DNA of 57,805 bases from JBIOHP01 sp044449065 (GTDB lineage Bacteria; Bacteroidota; Ignavibacteria; UBA10030; SZUA-254): contig JBIOHP010000025.1 of NCBI GenBank assembly GCA_044449065.1, positions 1 through 57,805 of the forward strand, given 5' to 3'. Below the pieces are notes generated by a model that was not told where the DNA came from, made no database searches, and saw only the letters and a list, made by a program, of their open reading frames with translations. This document shows, piece by piece, positions 44,634 through 52,658 of the stretch. A program made the translations under genes and the position numbers. The stretch's first letter is position 1. Each line of letters starts with the position of its first letter.

Positions 44634-44829
44634 CGATGTTATTACAGTCAACAGCGTTGAACGAGATTCATCTCGTTTAATATGCATAATTAAACACGAA
44701 AAATCTGAACGAGATAAATCTCGTTCTACTTATAGCCTTTAATCGATCTCACGATGCGCGTTTTGCATCGCAGGGGGTCTTGAACAGCAATCATATGAAA
44801 TTATTTATTAATCAAACAACTTTACAAGT

Positions 44830-45534
44830 ATGAAAACAACGCCGCCAAATTTCGATCTTGAACTCTATCCCCCATTCAACGGATTTCCGGAAGAAGGGAT
44901 TGCGTTTCTCCGCCAATTAAAAAAGAACAACAACCGCGAATGGTTCGCAAAAAACAAACCGCGGTACGAGGATTACGTGAAACTCCCGATGCAATCGCTG
45001 ATAGCCGCGATAAAGCCGGAGATGGCTAAACTCGCACCGGAGATAGAGGTAAACCCCAAGCGGAATTTATTCCGCATCTATCGCGATACGAGATTCAGCA
45101 AGAACAAAACTCCGTACAAAACACATGTTGCCGCATGGTTCCATCCCAAAACCAAATGGGATGAAAACGCAGGGTTTTATGTGCATGTTGAGCCCACCGA
45201 GGTCTATATCGGCGGCGGAATTTACAGACCGGATAATACACAATTGAAACGAATCAGGCATGCGATAGCTGGGAACGCGCAGGAATTTCTCTCCATAGTC
45301 GGCAGCGCGTCGTTCAATAAAAAATTCGGCAGGATCGAAGGCGAAAAATTACAGCGGATGCCGCTGGGATTTCCCCAGAATCATTTCATGGCGGACTGGC
45401 TGAAGTACAAACAATTTTTCGCGGGCGTCACATTGAAGCCGGAGGATTGCCTCCAGTCAAAATTTACAAAAAAGGTGATGAACGTGTTTGCGGAGTTGTA
45501 TCCGTTTGTGAAATTTTTGAATGGGGCGCTGTGA
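44830..45534 (+). CDS. DUF2461 domain-containing protein
   Basis: A 234-residue protein of a conserved cytosolic family of unknown function. The hallmarks are FLRQLKKNNNREWFAKNKPRY near the N-terminus, NPKRNLFRIYRDTRFSKNKTPYKTH, and AGFYVHVEPTEVYIGGGIYRP in the middle. The C-terminal PLGFPQNHFMADWLKYKQFF matches. A single gene; no functional hint from neighbours. Confidence 0.85.
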   Translation: MKTTPPNFDLELYPPFNGFPEEGIAFLRQLKKNNNREWFAKNKPRYEDYVKLPMQSLIAAIKPEMAKLAPEIEVNPKRNLFRIYRDTRFSKNKTPYKTHVAAWFHPKTKWDENAGFYVHVEPTEVYIGGGIYRPDNTQLKRIRHAIAGNAQEFLSIVGSASFNKKFGRIEGEKLQRMPLGFPQNHFMADWLKYKQFFAGVTLKPEDCLQSKFTKKVMNVFAELYPFVKFLNGAL

Positions 45535-45720
45535 GAGTTGTTTAGGATGAAGATTTCTCACGATGAGATTCCATCTCGTTATTTATTGTTATCCTTGGAA
45601 TTATTGTCTGATACCACCATTTATCATTTGAAGATTATACTATAAGAATTTGATGGAAATGTTGACTCCGTCATGAGTTATAATTACATTATTCAATACC
45701 TGATTATTTTGCCAAGTAAA

Positions 45721-45749
45721 TTAACATCAGCTAAAAAAGAAGTTATAAT
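45721..45749 (+). promoter_or_regulatory. Candidate promoter of the four-gene cassette
   Basis: TTAACA (45721-45726) and TATAAT (45744-45749) are 17 bp apart, and the ATG of the first cassette gene follows 29 bp after the TATAAT. The stretch is AT-rich, so the match could be chance, but spacing and position suit a sigma70 promoter. Confidence 0.45.
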
Positions 45750-45778
45750 GAATTTTAAACGTTAAATAAGCATTATTA

Positions 45779-46348
45779 ATGCAATTGACTGGAAAAAAAC
45801 AACTCTTATTGTTTTTGTATGCACCGGAAGAAAATAATAAGTTTAATTGCCCTATCGCGGGCCGAACTCGACTTATGAAGATGAGTTTTTTGTTCTCAAA
45901 AGAGGTACTGCCCGATTTTGAAAAAGACAGGACATTCGAAAAAGTTATTCCATATGAATTTCACGCGTGGAAATATGGACCGTTCTCAAAATCCTTATTG
46001 AATGATTTAGAGTTTTTGATAAATCAACAATATATAATTCGCGGTATTAGTAATAAATCTCCTTTACCTGCAGAGTTAGCTGAATTTGAATATTGGATCG
46101 AAGATATGGATGAATATCTTTCTAGAGAATATGATGAAGAAGTTTTTGAATTATCGAATGATAAGGGAATACCGAAAGCAAGGGAAGTGTGGAAGGAGCT
46201 TTCATCGCACCAAATAAAATTTATTGTTGACTTTAAGCGGATCATGAATCGGGTACCTTTGGATAAGATTTTGGAATATGTGTACAAAAAGTATCAGAAA
46301 CATGGTTATATTGATAATTCCGTGATTAGGGAAAAATATTTATCATGA
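45779..46348 (+). CDS. Panacea/YwgA-like protein, first gene of the four-gene cassette
   Basis: A 189-residue protein. GRTRLMKMSFLFSKEVLPDF and EFHAWKYGPFSKSLLNDLEFL recall the winged-helix YwgA and SocA/Panacea proteins (motif R-L-x-K-x-x-F-L and Y-G-P-x-S). Several Panacea proteins act as antitoxins or proteolysis adaptors. It may control or neutralise the products of the following genes. The match is by eye, so the family is tentative. It overlaps the next gene by 4 bp (ATGA). The region is AT-rich compared with DUF2461. Confidence 0.55.
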   Translation: MQLTGKKQLLLFLYAPEENNKFNCPIAGRTRLMKMSFLFSKEVLPDFEKDRTFEKVIPYEFHAWKYGPFSKSLLNDLEFLINQQYIIRGISNKSPLPAELAEFEYWIEDMDEYLSREYDEEVFELSNDKGIPKAREVWKELSSHQIKFIVDFKRIMNRVPLDKILEYVYKKYQKHGYIDNSVIREKYLS

Positions 46349-46842
46349 CCCAAACCATAGGGATTGTTTTTACAACACTGAACTTGGTTTCATTTTATGT
46401 ATGGAAGTTGTGTCGTGACATAAATAAGTTGCACAATGATGCCACTGGTAGCATATTCGACGAATATGAAAACAGGCAAAAAGAGTATAGCCGGATCATC
46501 TCACGAACTAACATCGAACAAACAGATTTGGAGGAAACTGTCCAGAGTTTGAGAAAAATGCATTTTGCAAGTTGCTCCGATTGGATGAAATTAGAAAAAA
46601 CGATAATAATAAGAAACTATATAGTACCAATGGCTTTTCTAGGTCTCCTTGCTGCCATCGTCTCACTGGTATTCGGCTTGAGTCTCGAGGAGAATGATTC
46701 GTTCCTTAGTTGGTATAAGTTATTCATTATATACATTCCCATTTTAGTCTTTGCGTTTGATTGTTTCTTGCTATGGTTTCTTACTAGGATGGAAAAAATG
46801 ATCATGAATATTAAAACGAAATATTTGTACCGAACTTATTAG
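46345..46842 (+). CDS. Membrane protein of the four-gene cassette
   Basis: A 165-residue protein. Hydrophobic segments are at about 4-20, 89-112 and 125-148; between the first two lies a charged, probably coiled-coil region (DEYENRQKEYSRIISRTNIEQTD) facing the cytoplasm. No family recognised. Membrane anchors of this kind occur in anti-phage systems as effectors that damage the membrane or as tethers. It overlaps the first gene by 4 bp and is 3 bp from the next. Confidence 0.55.
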   Translation: MTQTIGIVFTTLNLVSFYVWKLCRDINKLHNDATGSIFDEYENRQKEYSRIISRTNIEQTDLEETVQSLRKMHFASCSDWMKLEKTIIIRNYIVPMAFLGLLAAIVSLVFGLSLEENDSFLSWYKLFIIYIPILVFAFDCFLLWFLTRMEKMIMNIKTKYLYRTY

Positions 46843-46845
46843 AAT

Positions 46846-47241
46846 ATGACTGAAAGATTGATTGTAGATGCGATTGTGGATTATTTGAAAGGTTTGGGCT
46901 TTAAGGTTGCGACCGAGGTTCCCAACTTTTATCGTAGCGCTGATGTTGCTGCCATCGATCCAAATGGAGAAATTTGGATCATCGAATGTAAGCTGTCAAA
47001 CGTGAAACAAGCCTTGACGCAATCAAAGGTCCACTTACTTTCTGCTGACAAAGTATTCATTGGAATGCCATTTCGTGAACCGAAGCAAGAAACCATGGAT
47101 AAGATTCGACGCTCAGGAGTTGGTTTATTATATGTAATGCCGGATGGTTCTATAGATATTGCTATAGATGATACTAAGATAAAACATACTTGGTTTCCAG
47201 CACGAAATAAATTAATTCAGAGAATAGCGGAGGTTGTATAA
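46846..47241 (+). CDS. PD-(D/E)XK nuclease-like protein of the four-gene cassette
   Basis: A 131-residue protein with the restriction-endonuclease fold signature: YRSADVAAID (Asp33), then IWIIECKLS (Glu47-x-Lys49), followed by VKQALTQ with a Gln typical of the fold. The strand order and size suit a single-domain nuclease. Similar small proteins are archaeal Holliday-junction resolvase-like or restriction-type enzymes. Its stop and the next start share one base (TAATG), so the genes are translationally coupled. Catalysis is predicted only from the motif. Confidence 0.68.
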   Translation: MTERLIVDAIVDYLKGLGFKVATEVPNFYRSADVAAIDPNGEIWIIECKLSNVKQALTQSKVHLLSADKVFIGMPFREPKQETMDKIRRSGVGLLYVMPDGSIDIAIDDTKIKHTWFPARNKLIQRIAEVV

Positions 47242-48599
47242 TGGCTAAGCATATCTATCATTACAACATGCATGCGGAACAACGTTTCTTTCTTGGTAGG
47301 GAGCATCGCGATAACTATGATCTGATAGCGCTTAATGGGAATATCGTTTCACATACACCATCAGGTGTTGCAGCATTCTTAGCTACAGCTGGGAAGGATT
47401 TTTTTATCGATCCTCAAACCCATGCTTTCCAACATGCAACAATACATCTGAAAACTCCAGAAATTGACGAGGAGGGGTCTAAATTAGACACTCTAAGGTT
47501 TAAACCATCCATAAAGAAACTAGCGGAACGTTTAGGAAATCCATTTAGTGATGTTATTGCAAATGATAAACCACTCTCACCAAATAGATTTTTTTCAGAT
47601 AATGGCAGAATAAATGATGTTATTATAAATGAAATATGTGAGAAAGTAATCACTTTCGAGACTCGAACCATGATCGATTCTCTGGATGAAGAGGACCGGG
47701 AGTTCATTGGATCTGCCAATCATTTTCAACCTGAATTTATCGTTGCTCCGTATTTTTATTTATCACCACCGAATTTTAACAATTGGCTAAATATCACAAT
47801 CGCGTGCTATAAAAGGACAAAAGAAATAAGTAAAGACTTACCAACCTATATGAATATTGTAATAGCTAGAGAGTCCGTTTACGATGTAGATAAGATAATT
47901 GAGCCATTGCGTAAACTTGATATAGCTGGAATAACATTTTGGATAGATGACTTTCTCGAGGAAGAGCTCGACTTTCAACATGTCGCCGCATATAAAGTAT
48001 TTATTAACTCCCTGAAAAATATTGCGGGTGTGGTTTACAATTTACATGGTGGATATTTGTCGACGTTACTTTGCCACGAAGCAATTAGCAATCACCTTGA
48101 TGGAGTAGGTCATTCAATAAATTATGGTGAGAATCGAGCTGTAATTCCTATCGGGGGTGGAATACCTATGGCTAGATTTTATTTCCCGTCTATACATTCA
48201 AGGCTAAGACATGGTGATGCTGTTGGAATAATTCAAGCGAAAAATTGGGTCGTTTCTCCAGAAATATATTGTGCGAATGTTTGTAAATGTGTCCAGTGTA
48301 CAGAACTCATGTCACGTTTGGGCTCAGCAGTAGAAGTCTTATCTTTCTATGGTGAAAGTAATCCGGTAACTTTTACGAGAAGAACTGGCTCTATTGTCAA
48401 ATTAGAATATCCCACAAAAGAAGCGAAGCAGGCATCGGCAAGACATTATCTCTACAATAAAGCGAAAGAGTTTAATGAAGTGAAAACGCTTTCTTTTGAT
48501 ATATTGAGGAAACAATTGTCAGATACCTATAGTGAACTCAAGGATGATGCAGACTATGGTTTGATTGCACACTTGGATACATGGATGAAATCTCTTTAA
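47241..48599 (+). CDS. TIM-barrel protein with CXCXXC zinc motif, tRNA-guanine-transglycosylase-like
   Basis: A 452-residue protein, the last of the cassette. The C-terminal part contains C348-K-C350-V-Q-C353 with another Cys at 344 and His402 (ASARHYLYNKAKEF). This is the CXCXXC...H zinc site at the position found in tRNA-guanine transglycosylases (TGT) and their DNA-modifying relatives (DpdA). The spacing to the His is longer than in classical TGT. Earlier strands (FIVAPYFYL, GITFWIDDF, GVVYNLHGGYLS) fit a barrel. It could insert or recognise a modified base, but classical TGT active-site motifs are not clear, so this is inference. Confidence 0.6.
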   Translation: MAKHIYHYNMHAEQRFFLGREHRDNYDLIALNGNIVSHTPSGVAAFLATAGKDFFIDPQTHAFQHATIHLKTPEIDEEGSKLDTLRFKPSIKKLAERLGNPFSDVIANDKPLSPNRFFSDNGRINDVIINEICEKVITFETRTMIDSLDEEDREFIGSANHFQPEFIVAPYFYLSPPNFNNWLNITIACYKRTKEISKDLPTYMNIVIARESVYDVDKIIEPLRKLDIAGITFWIDDFLEEELDFQHVAAYKVFINSLKNIAGVVYNLHGGYLSTLLCHEAISNHLDGVGHSINYGENRAVIPIGGGIPMARFYFPSIHSRLRHGDAVGIIQAKNWVVSPEIYCANVCKCVQCTELMSRLGSAVEVLSFYGESNPVTFTRRTGSIVKLEYPTKEAKQASARHYLYNKAKEFNEVKTLSFDILRKQLSDTYSELKDDADYGLIAHLDTWMKSL

Positions 48600-48626
48600 A
48601 ATCATTGACTGAAGTAATTCATCATA

Positions 48627-48657
48627 CTTGCTAGCACATCAAGCAAGCATTTTTATT
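48627..48657 (+). terminator. Terminator after the four-gene cassette
   Basis: CTTGCT (48627-48632) and AGCAAG (48642-48647) form a six-pair stem, followed by CATTTTTATTT. It closes the cassette, 28 bp after the stop, and converges with the TPR gene. Confidence 0.6.
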
Positions 48658-48691
48658 TCTCATCTTTCCCAACCTCTTCTTCGCCTCTTTC

Positions 48692-49981
48692 TTACAACAA
48701 CTTCTTCAACACGCTCAATCTTTTCTTTGCCTCGTTCTGCCAGTCCTGTTTAATCGTATCGCCGGATGTGAGATCGAGAAATTTCTTGTAATGCCGTATG
48801 GCAGATTTCGGATCTTTTTGCCTGTCGTAAGTGATCGCAGAATAAAATTGCGCGTCTTTGTTCGCGGGGTCTAATGTTGCCGCCTTCTGGTATGCCGCCA
48901 AAGCTTTCTTATAATCCTCATTATAATAATAGAGCGTTCCCAATCGGATATACATCAATGCGATGTTCTGCGGTTTCTGGACCGTGATGGCTTGTTCGTA
49001 GGAGCTGGCGGCGCGGTCAACGGAATCAAGTTTCGAGTAAGCGAATCCTAAATTTGTCAGGTAGAGTGGATTTTCTTTATCAATCGCAATGGCGTTGAGA
49101 TAGGCGGCGACCGATGAATCAAATTGTTCCATCATAAGATACGCGTATCCCATCTGCGCGTAATACGAGTCGTTGGTCGTATCGCGCCTGGTTGCTTCCG
49201 TAAAAAAATGAATGGATTCTTTATACTCCTCAAGCTTGGAATGGCAGAGTCCCGCTTTATAATAGTAATCGCCAAGCTCCGGGCGGAGGTTCATCGCTCT
49301 GGTATAGAGGTGAAGCGCTTCACGGTAATCGTAGTTCGAGAAATATATTGAAGCAAGCGCGTTCAGCGCGGGGACATATTCAGGATTGAGCATGAGGCAT
49401 TCCGACAGTTTCGTCCGTGCGGAATCCATTTTATTCTTAATGATGTACGACGAGCCGATGTAATAGTAACTGAGGAAATCGTTTGATCTTGTCCGGAGAA
49501 CATGGGAGAATAACTGAATCGCGCGATCGTAATCGCGGCGGTTATACGACAGGATGCCGCCTTCAAAGAAAGCGGGTATAAATGCAGAATCCTGGTCGTT
49601 TATGATGGCAAGCTCATTTTCTGCATCCTTCATGGAACCCGTTACCTCGAGGAGTTTTGCCAGCCGGAAGCGATAGGGAGAATTGCACGAATCGCTCTCT
49701 ACCGCCTTTGTGTAATATTGTTTCGCATTCTGGTAATCGTTCAGCGCTTCGTATGATGCGCCTATATAAAACAACGCCGGCGAGAATGTTGAATCGGATG
49801 CGGCAACATTCAGCGCGGAAATTGCCGAATCGTATTTCGCGTTGAAATAATATTTCATTCCAAGCTGGAGAATGTTCTCATTCCGGATTGCTGTTTTAAT
49901 CGAATCCGGTTGTTGCTCCGCTGCGGTTATTGAAATAATGATTACAACAAGAGTTATCGTTTGAAGTATTTTTTTAAGCAT
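48692..49981 (-). CDS. Exported tetratricopeptide-repeat protein
   Basis: A 429-residue protein with a signal peptide (MLKKILQTITLVVIIISITAA) and about eleven TPR units from residue 35 to 405. Repeats such as SPALFYIGASYEALNDYQNAKQYYTKAVESDS are regular 34-mers. TPRs form a helical scaffold for protein contacts, so it probably organises an envelope complex. No catalytic domain is fused. Confidence 0.9.
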   Translation of the reverse strand: MLKKILQTITLVVIIISITAAEQQPDSIKTAIRNENILQLGMKYYFNAKYDSAISALNVAASDSTFSPALFYIGASYEALNDYQNAKQYYTKAVESDSCNSPYRFRLAKLLEVTGSMKDAENELAIINDQDSAFIPAFFEGGILSYNRRDYDRAIQLFSHVLRTRSNDFLSYYYIGSSYIIKNKMDSARTKLSECLMLNPEYVPALNALASIYFSNYDYREALHLYTRAMNLRPELGDYYYKAGLCHSKLEEYKESIHFFTEATRRDTTNDSYYAQMGYAYLMMEQFDSSVAAYLNAIAIDKENPLYLTNLGFAYSKLDSVDRAASSYEQAITVQKPQNIALMYIRLGTLYYYNEDYKKALAAYQKAATLDPANKDAQFYSAITYDRQKDPKSAIRHYKKFLDLTSGDTIKQDWQNEAKKRLSVLKKLL

Positions 49982-50027
49982 AATGCGATCTCCATTTTGT
50001 GATCCATGATGTATAAATAATCAATCA

Positions 50028-50120
50028 GTGTAGTAGCCGGTCACCGACCGCCGAATTAATGATTTTAGACGCGCCGATCTGGTGACCAGCCCGTACGGTC
50101 AGGCGGGTCGGCTACTACAC
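50028..50120. repeat. Long imperfect hairpin with perfect 12-bp ends
   Basis: GTGTAGTAGCCG at 50028-50039 is the exact reverse complement of CGGCTACTACAC at 50109-50120. GGTCACC (50039-50045) and GGTGACC (50081-50087) pair inside. It lies between the TPR and aminotransferase genes and may end both transcripts. Confidence 0.7.
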
Positions 50121-50217
50121 AAATTAATTTTTCACACATTCTGTGTTATCGTTTTTATTTTTAGTGTCTCTACTCCGGATTTAATAAGACGTTCTAACGC
50201 CATATAAGTTGGTAATG

Positions 50218-51390
50218 TTACAATGATTCAATGCATTTTTCAATTCTTTTAACTCCCTCTTTAAATTTCTCTTCCTCAACCAGTAAGCTTACAATCAGAT
50301 ACCCTTCCTCGACAAAATCGAAAAAATAGCCGGGATACAGATAGACACCGTATTGTTTCAGCAGGTCGATGCACCATTCCTCATCCGATTTAATGCGCGG
50401 AACGCGGATAATGCCGTACCATCCACCCTCGGATTGAAGCACGGAGCATTGCCCGTCTTCATTTATCGAATGTGAAAGATGCGTGAAATTATTCTTCGTG
50501 CGCTCGCGTATCTGATCCTGTATAATATCGCCCGTTTTAAGGAAAACCGCCAATGCTTCCTGCACGGGCGTATTGACAGAAAGGAATGTATCGCATAAAA
50601 TTTCCAGCCGGTGCGACGCCTCAAGCAGAATATTATCCGGACCGCTGAGGACTATCCATCCAAGTTTCATCTGCGGCAGACCGATCATCTTTGAAATGCC
50701 GTTCATCGTGAATGTCAGCACGCGCCGTTCGCCGGCGGTCGATGAATGCCGGAGCGCGTTCTCCTCAAATCCATAATCCAGAAACACTTCATCGACAATG
50801 AGCGCAAGATTACGTTCGGTCGCGATGGCAATGAGTTTCTCGTACTCAATTTTTTTGATGAACATCCCCGTCGGATTGTGGGGATGGATGAGGCAGATCG
50901 CTTTCGTCATTGGTGTGACAGCTTCAACGAGCGAATCGATATCGATGTGCCACTCGCCGTCGTACCGCAGCGAATACTCGCTCAGATGCACGTCGTTGAT
51001 CTGCGCAAGGAAATCAAACAGCGGATATGAGGGTTTGGGGATAAGAACATCATCCCCCGCGTTGCAAAGTAATTTAAAAACCGTCGAGTACCCTTCGCTT
51101 GTGCTGGCGGTGAGGAAAACCTGGTGGGGTGCGATATCAAGCTCTTTTGATTTATAATAATTGCACACCGCCTTTCGCGCGGGGATGATCCCCTGCGGTT
51201 CGGGCTGGTAATGCATCGAGCGGGTGGTGCCGAGCGCGGCGATAATTTCTTTTGAGGGATACGTGAAACCGCATTCGGAGGGATTCGAAACTGTCAGATC
51301 AAGAATCTGCTTCCCGCTATCCCGTAGCTCATTGAAAAGCGCCGTCAGCCGGTTGGGCTTGCGCTGCCAGTTTGTTCGGGTGGAGAACAT
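50218..51390 (-). CDS. Pyridoxal-phosphate-dependent aminotransferase, class I/II
   Basis: A 390-residue aspartate-aminotransferase fold enzyme. N-terminal NRLTALFNELRDSGKQILDLTVSNPSE is typical. HPHNPTGMF (Asn) and IVDEVFLDYGF (Asp) are cofactor contacts, and GISKMIGLPQMKLGW carries the PLP lysine. The C-terminal Arg that binds the substrate carboxylate is expected near the end (YLIVSLLVEEEKFKEGVKRI). The amino acid cannot be told from sequence. It follows a repeat cluster and has no operon partner. Confidence 0.88.
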   Translation of the reverse strand: MFSTRTNWQRKPNRLTALFNELRDSGKQILDLTVSNPSECGFTYPSKEIIAALGTTRSMHYQPEPQGIIPARKAVCNYYKSKELDIAPHQVFLTASTSEGYSTVFKLLCNAGDDVLIPKPSYPLFDFLAQINDVHLSEYSLRYDGEWHIDIDSLVEAVTPMTKAICLIHPHNPTGMFIKKIEYEKLIAIATERNLALIVDEVFLDYGFEENALRHSSTAGERRVLTFTMNGISKMIGLPQMKLGWIVLSGPDNILLEASHRLEILCDTFLSVNTPVQEALAVFLKTGDIIQDQIRERTKNNFTHLSHSINEDGQCSVLQSEGGWYGIIRVPRIKSDEEWCIDLLKQYGVYLYPGYFFDFVEEGYLIVSLLVEEEKFKEGVKRIEKCIESL

Positions 51391-51440
51391 TAATTAAGTG
51401 TGTTCTGTGTTAAATTTAATTCAGCGTCCGCCTTGCAATG

Positions 51441-51550
51441 AAACCCCCATGCCTTCGGCTTTCCCCCTTTGACAAGGGGGAATCTTACGAGTTAATGTGT
51501 TGCCGTTCAACACCTTGAAAGCCCCCTTGTCAAAGGGGGTTGGGGGTTTC
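51441..51550. repeat. Two CCCCCTTGTCAAAGGGGG-type repeats
   Basis: Copies at 51441-51481 (CCTTTGACAAGGGGG, with a GCCTTCGGC module) and 51517-51550 (CCCCCTTGTCAAAGGGGGTTGGGGG) in opposite order, as at 20434-20546. They fill much of the roughly 300-bp gap 51391-51688, in which I see no gene. Confidence 0.7.
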
Positions 51551-51688
51551 ACAAAAGATAATCGTTTTATTTTTGTTGATGACAAGTTTGCCATAATAAT
51601 TCTCTTAAGAATATACCGAAACGGTTAGAAACATGCGATAAATAATCAAATTGGATTTTGCTAATAGTTTTAGGAAAATGTATATTCG

Positions 51689-51994
51689 ATGTTAACTATG
51701 GAAGTCGACGCAATCATACTCAACGCGGTTCAGGTAATACGCAGATTTCTCCCGGGTTCAGAATGGAAAATTCTACTCTACGGCTCGCGCGCAAAAGGTT
51801 CGGCACGACCGGGTTCCGATATCGATATTGGCATCCTGGGACCATCGGAAATTCCGTGGGGAACAATGGTAAAAATATACCAGGGGATTGATGAAATCCG
51901 CACTCTCCGCACGATCGACGTTGTTGATTTACTTGCAGCGGGTGAAAAGTTCCGCTCCTCAGTTCTCGCAACATCATTGCCGTTAGATTCATGA
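51689..51994 (+). CDS. mntA: MntA-type minimal nucleotidyltransferase antitoxin
   Basis: A 101-residue protein. G32-S33-RAKGSARPG-S43-D44-I-D46 is the nucleotidyltransferase motif GSX(10)DXD, and TIDVVD supplies the third acid (Asp77/80). In MntA-HepT systems this antitoxin AMPylates a tyrosine of the HEPN toxin beside its RX4HXY motif. The stop overlaps the HepT start by ATGA. The gene itself is intact, although its partner is not. Confidence 0.85.
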   Translation: MLTMEVDAIILNAVQVIRRFLPGSEWKILLYGSRAKGSARPGSDIDIGILGPSEIPWGTMVKIYQGIDEIRTLRTIDVVDLLAAGEKFRSSVLATSLPLDS

Positions 51995-52359
51995 ACGAAA
52001 TTTTCAAAGATTTCACGAAATCCATTGAACGTCTTGGAGAGATTCTCCATGCGCCTAAGACAGTGGCAAACCGCGATTCAGCCATCAAACGATTTGAATT
52101 GACGTTCGAGCTATCATAGAAAACAACCCAGCGATTCCTCAACGATCAGGGCATCGTTTGCCGCTCGCCGCGCGAATGCTTTAAGGAGCTTGTGCGATTT
52201 GGCGCAATCGACGACGATACCGCCTGGTTTGAAATGATGGAAGACCGGAATAGAACCGTGCATACCTACCATGAAGAAACCGCCGAGAAGATTTATAATC
52301 GTCTCCCGGTTTATCTTGATCTTTTTAAAAAACTTAAGGATGCGTTGAAAGAATTGTAG
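51991..52359 (+). pseudogene. hepT: HepT-type HEPN toxin interrupted by an in-frame TAG
   Basis: A 122-codon frame (ATG 51991 to TAG 52359) with TAG also at codon 43 (52117-52119). The family reads ...FELAWKTL... at this place; here it is FELS-stop-KTTQRF, so TGG (Trp) to TAG fits a single base change. Downstream R86-NRTV-H91-T-Y93 is the RX4HXY motif that cleaves RNA and is the AMPylation site. Only the first 42 residues would be made unless the TAG is suppressed. It is coupled to mntA by ATGA. Confidence 0.82.
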
Positions 52360-52414
52360 GAGAGCAAGAGTTTGGAAATATATTCCGTTCATATGTAATG
52401 AGGAATTTATCAAA

Positions 52415-52657
52415 ATGCTCACAACATATATTCATGCGGCGATGGGTAAGACGAAATACGAAATATTGAAAGACGATGGGAGCTACTACGGTGAGATCCC
52501 CGGATTTAGAGGAATTTATTCAAACGCCTCTTCACTTGAAAGGTGCCGTGAAGAATTAGAAGAAGTTCTCGAAGAATGGATTCTGTTCAGGATATCAAAA
52601 TATCTTCCGGTCCCCTCAATCGGTAGATTACGTTTGAAGATCAAGCAAGTCGCTTGA
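52415..52657 (+). CDS. hicB: HicB-family antitoxin
   Basis: An 80-residue protein. YEILKDDGSYYGEIPGFRGIYSNASSLERCREELEEVLEEWI is the HicB/UPF0150 pattern (degraded RNase H-like fold with the DG-Y-x-E-IP-G motif). A DNA-binding C-terminal domain is missing, as in many HicB. The SD-like GAGGAA is about nine bases before the ATG. It is followed after 1 bp by a hicA remnant. Confidence 0.8.
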   Translation: MLTTYIHAAMGKTKYEILKDDGSYYGEIPGFRGIYSNASSLERCREELEEVLEEWILFRISKYLPVPSIGRLRLKIKQVA

Positions 52658-52658
52658 A

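Larger units (their letters stand above)
44331..44829. other. Gap with a murQ-tail copy and several repeat families
   Basis: About 500 bp without an intact gene. It holds, in order, the composite TCATCCCGAAC / CAGCATGACTC repeat (44361-44432), a GCGATGC hairpin with GCAGGGGGTCTT (44465-44495), the murQ-tail copy (44551-44633), two AACGAGAT/ATCTCGTT hairpins (44659-44678 and 44706-44728), and a second copy of the GCGATGC hairpin (44751-44781). Confidence 0.75.

Noticed and set aside
627..52359. Genome-wide TAG recoding to explain the amber codons
   Set aside because: Ordinary genes here end in TAG (for example at 46842 and at 52359, the normal end of hepT), so TAG works as a stop.
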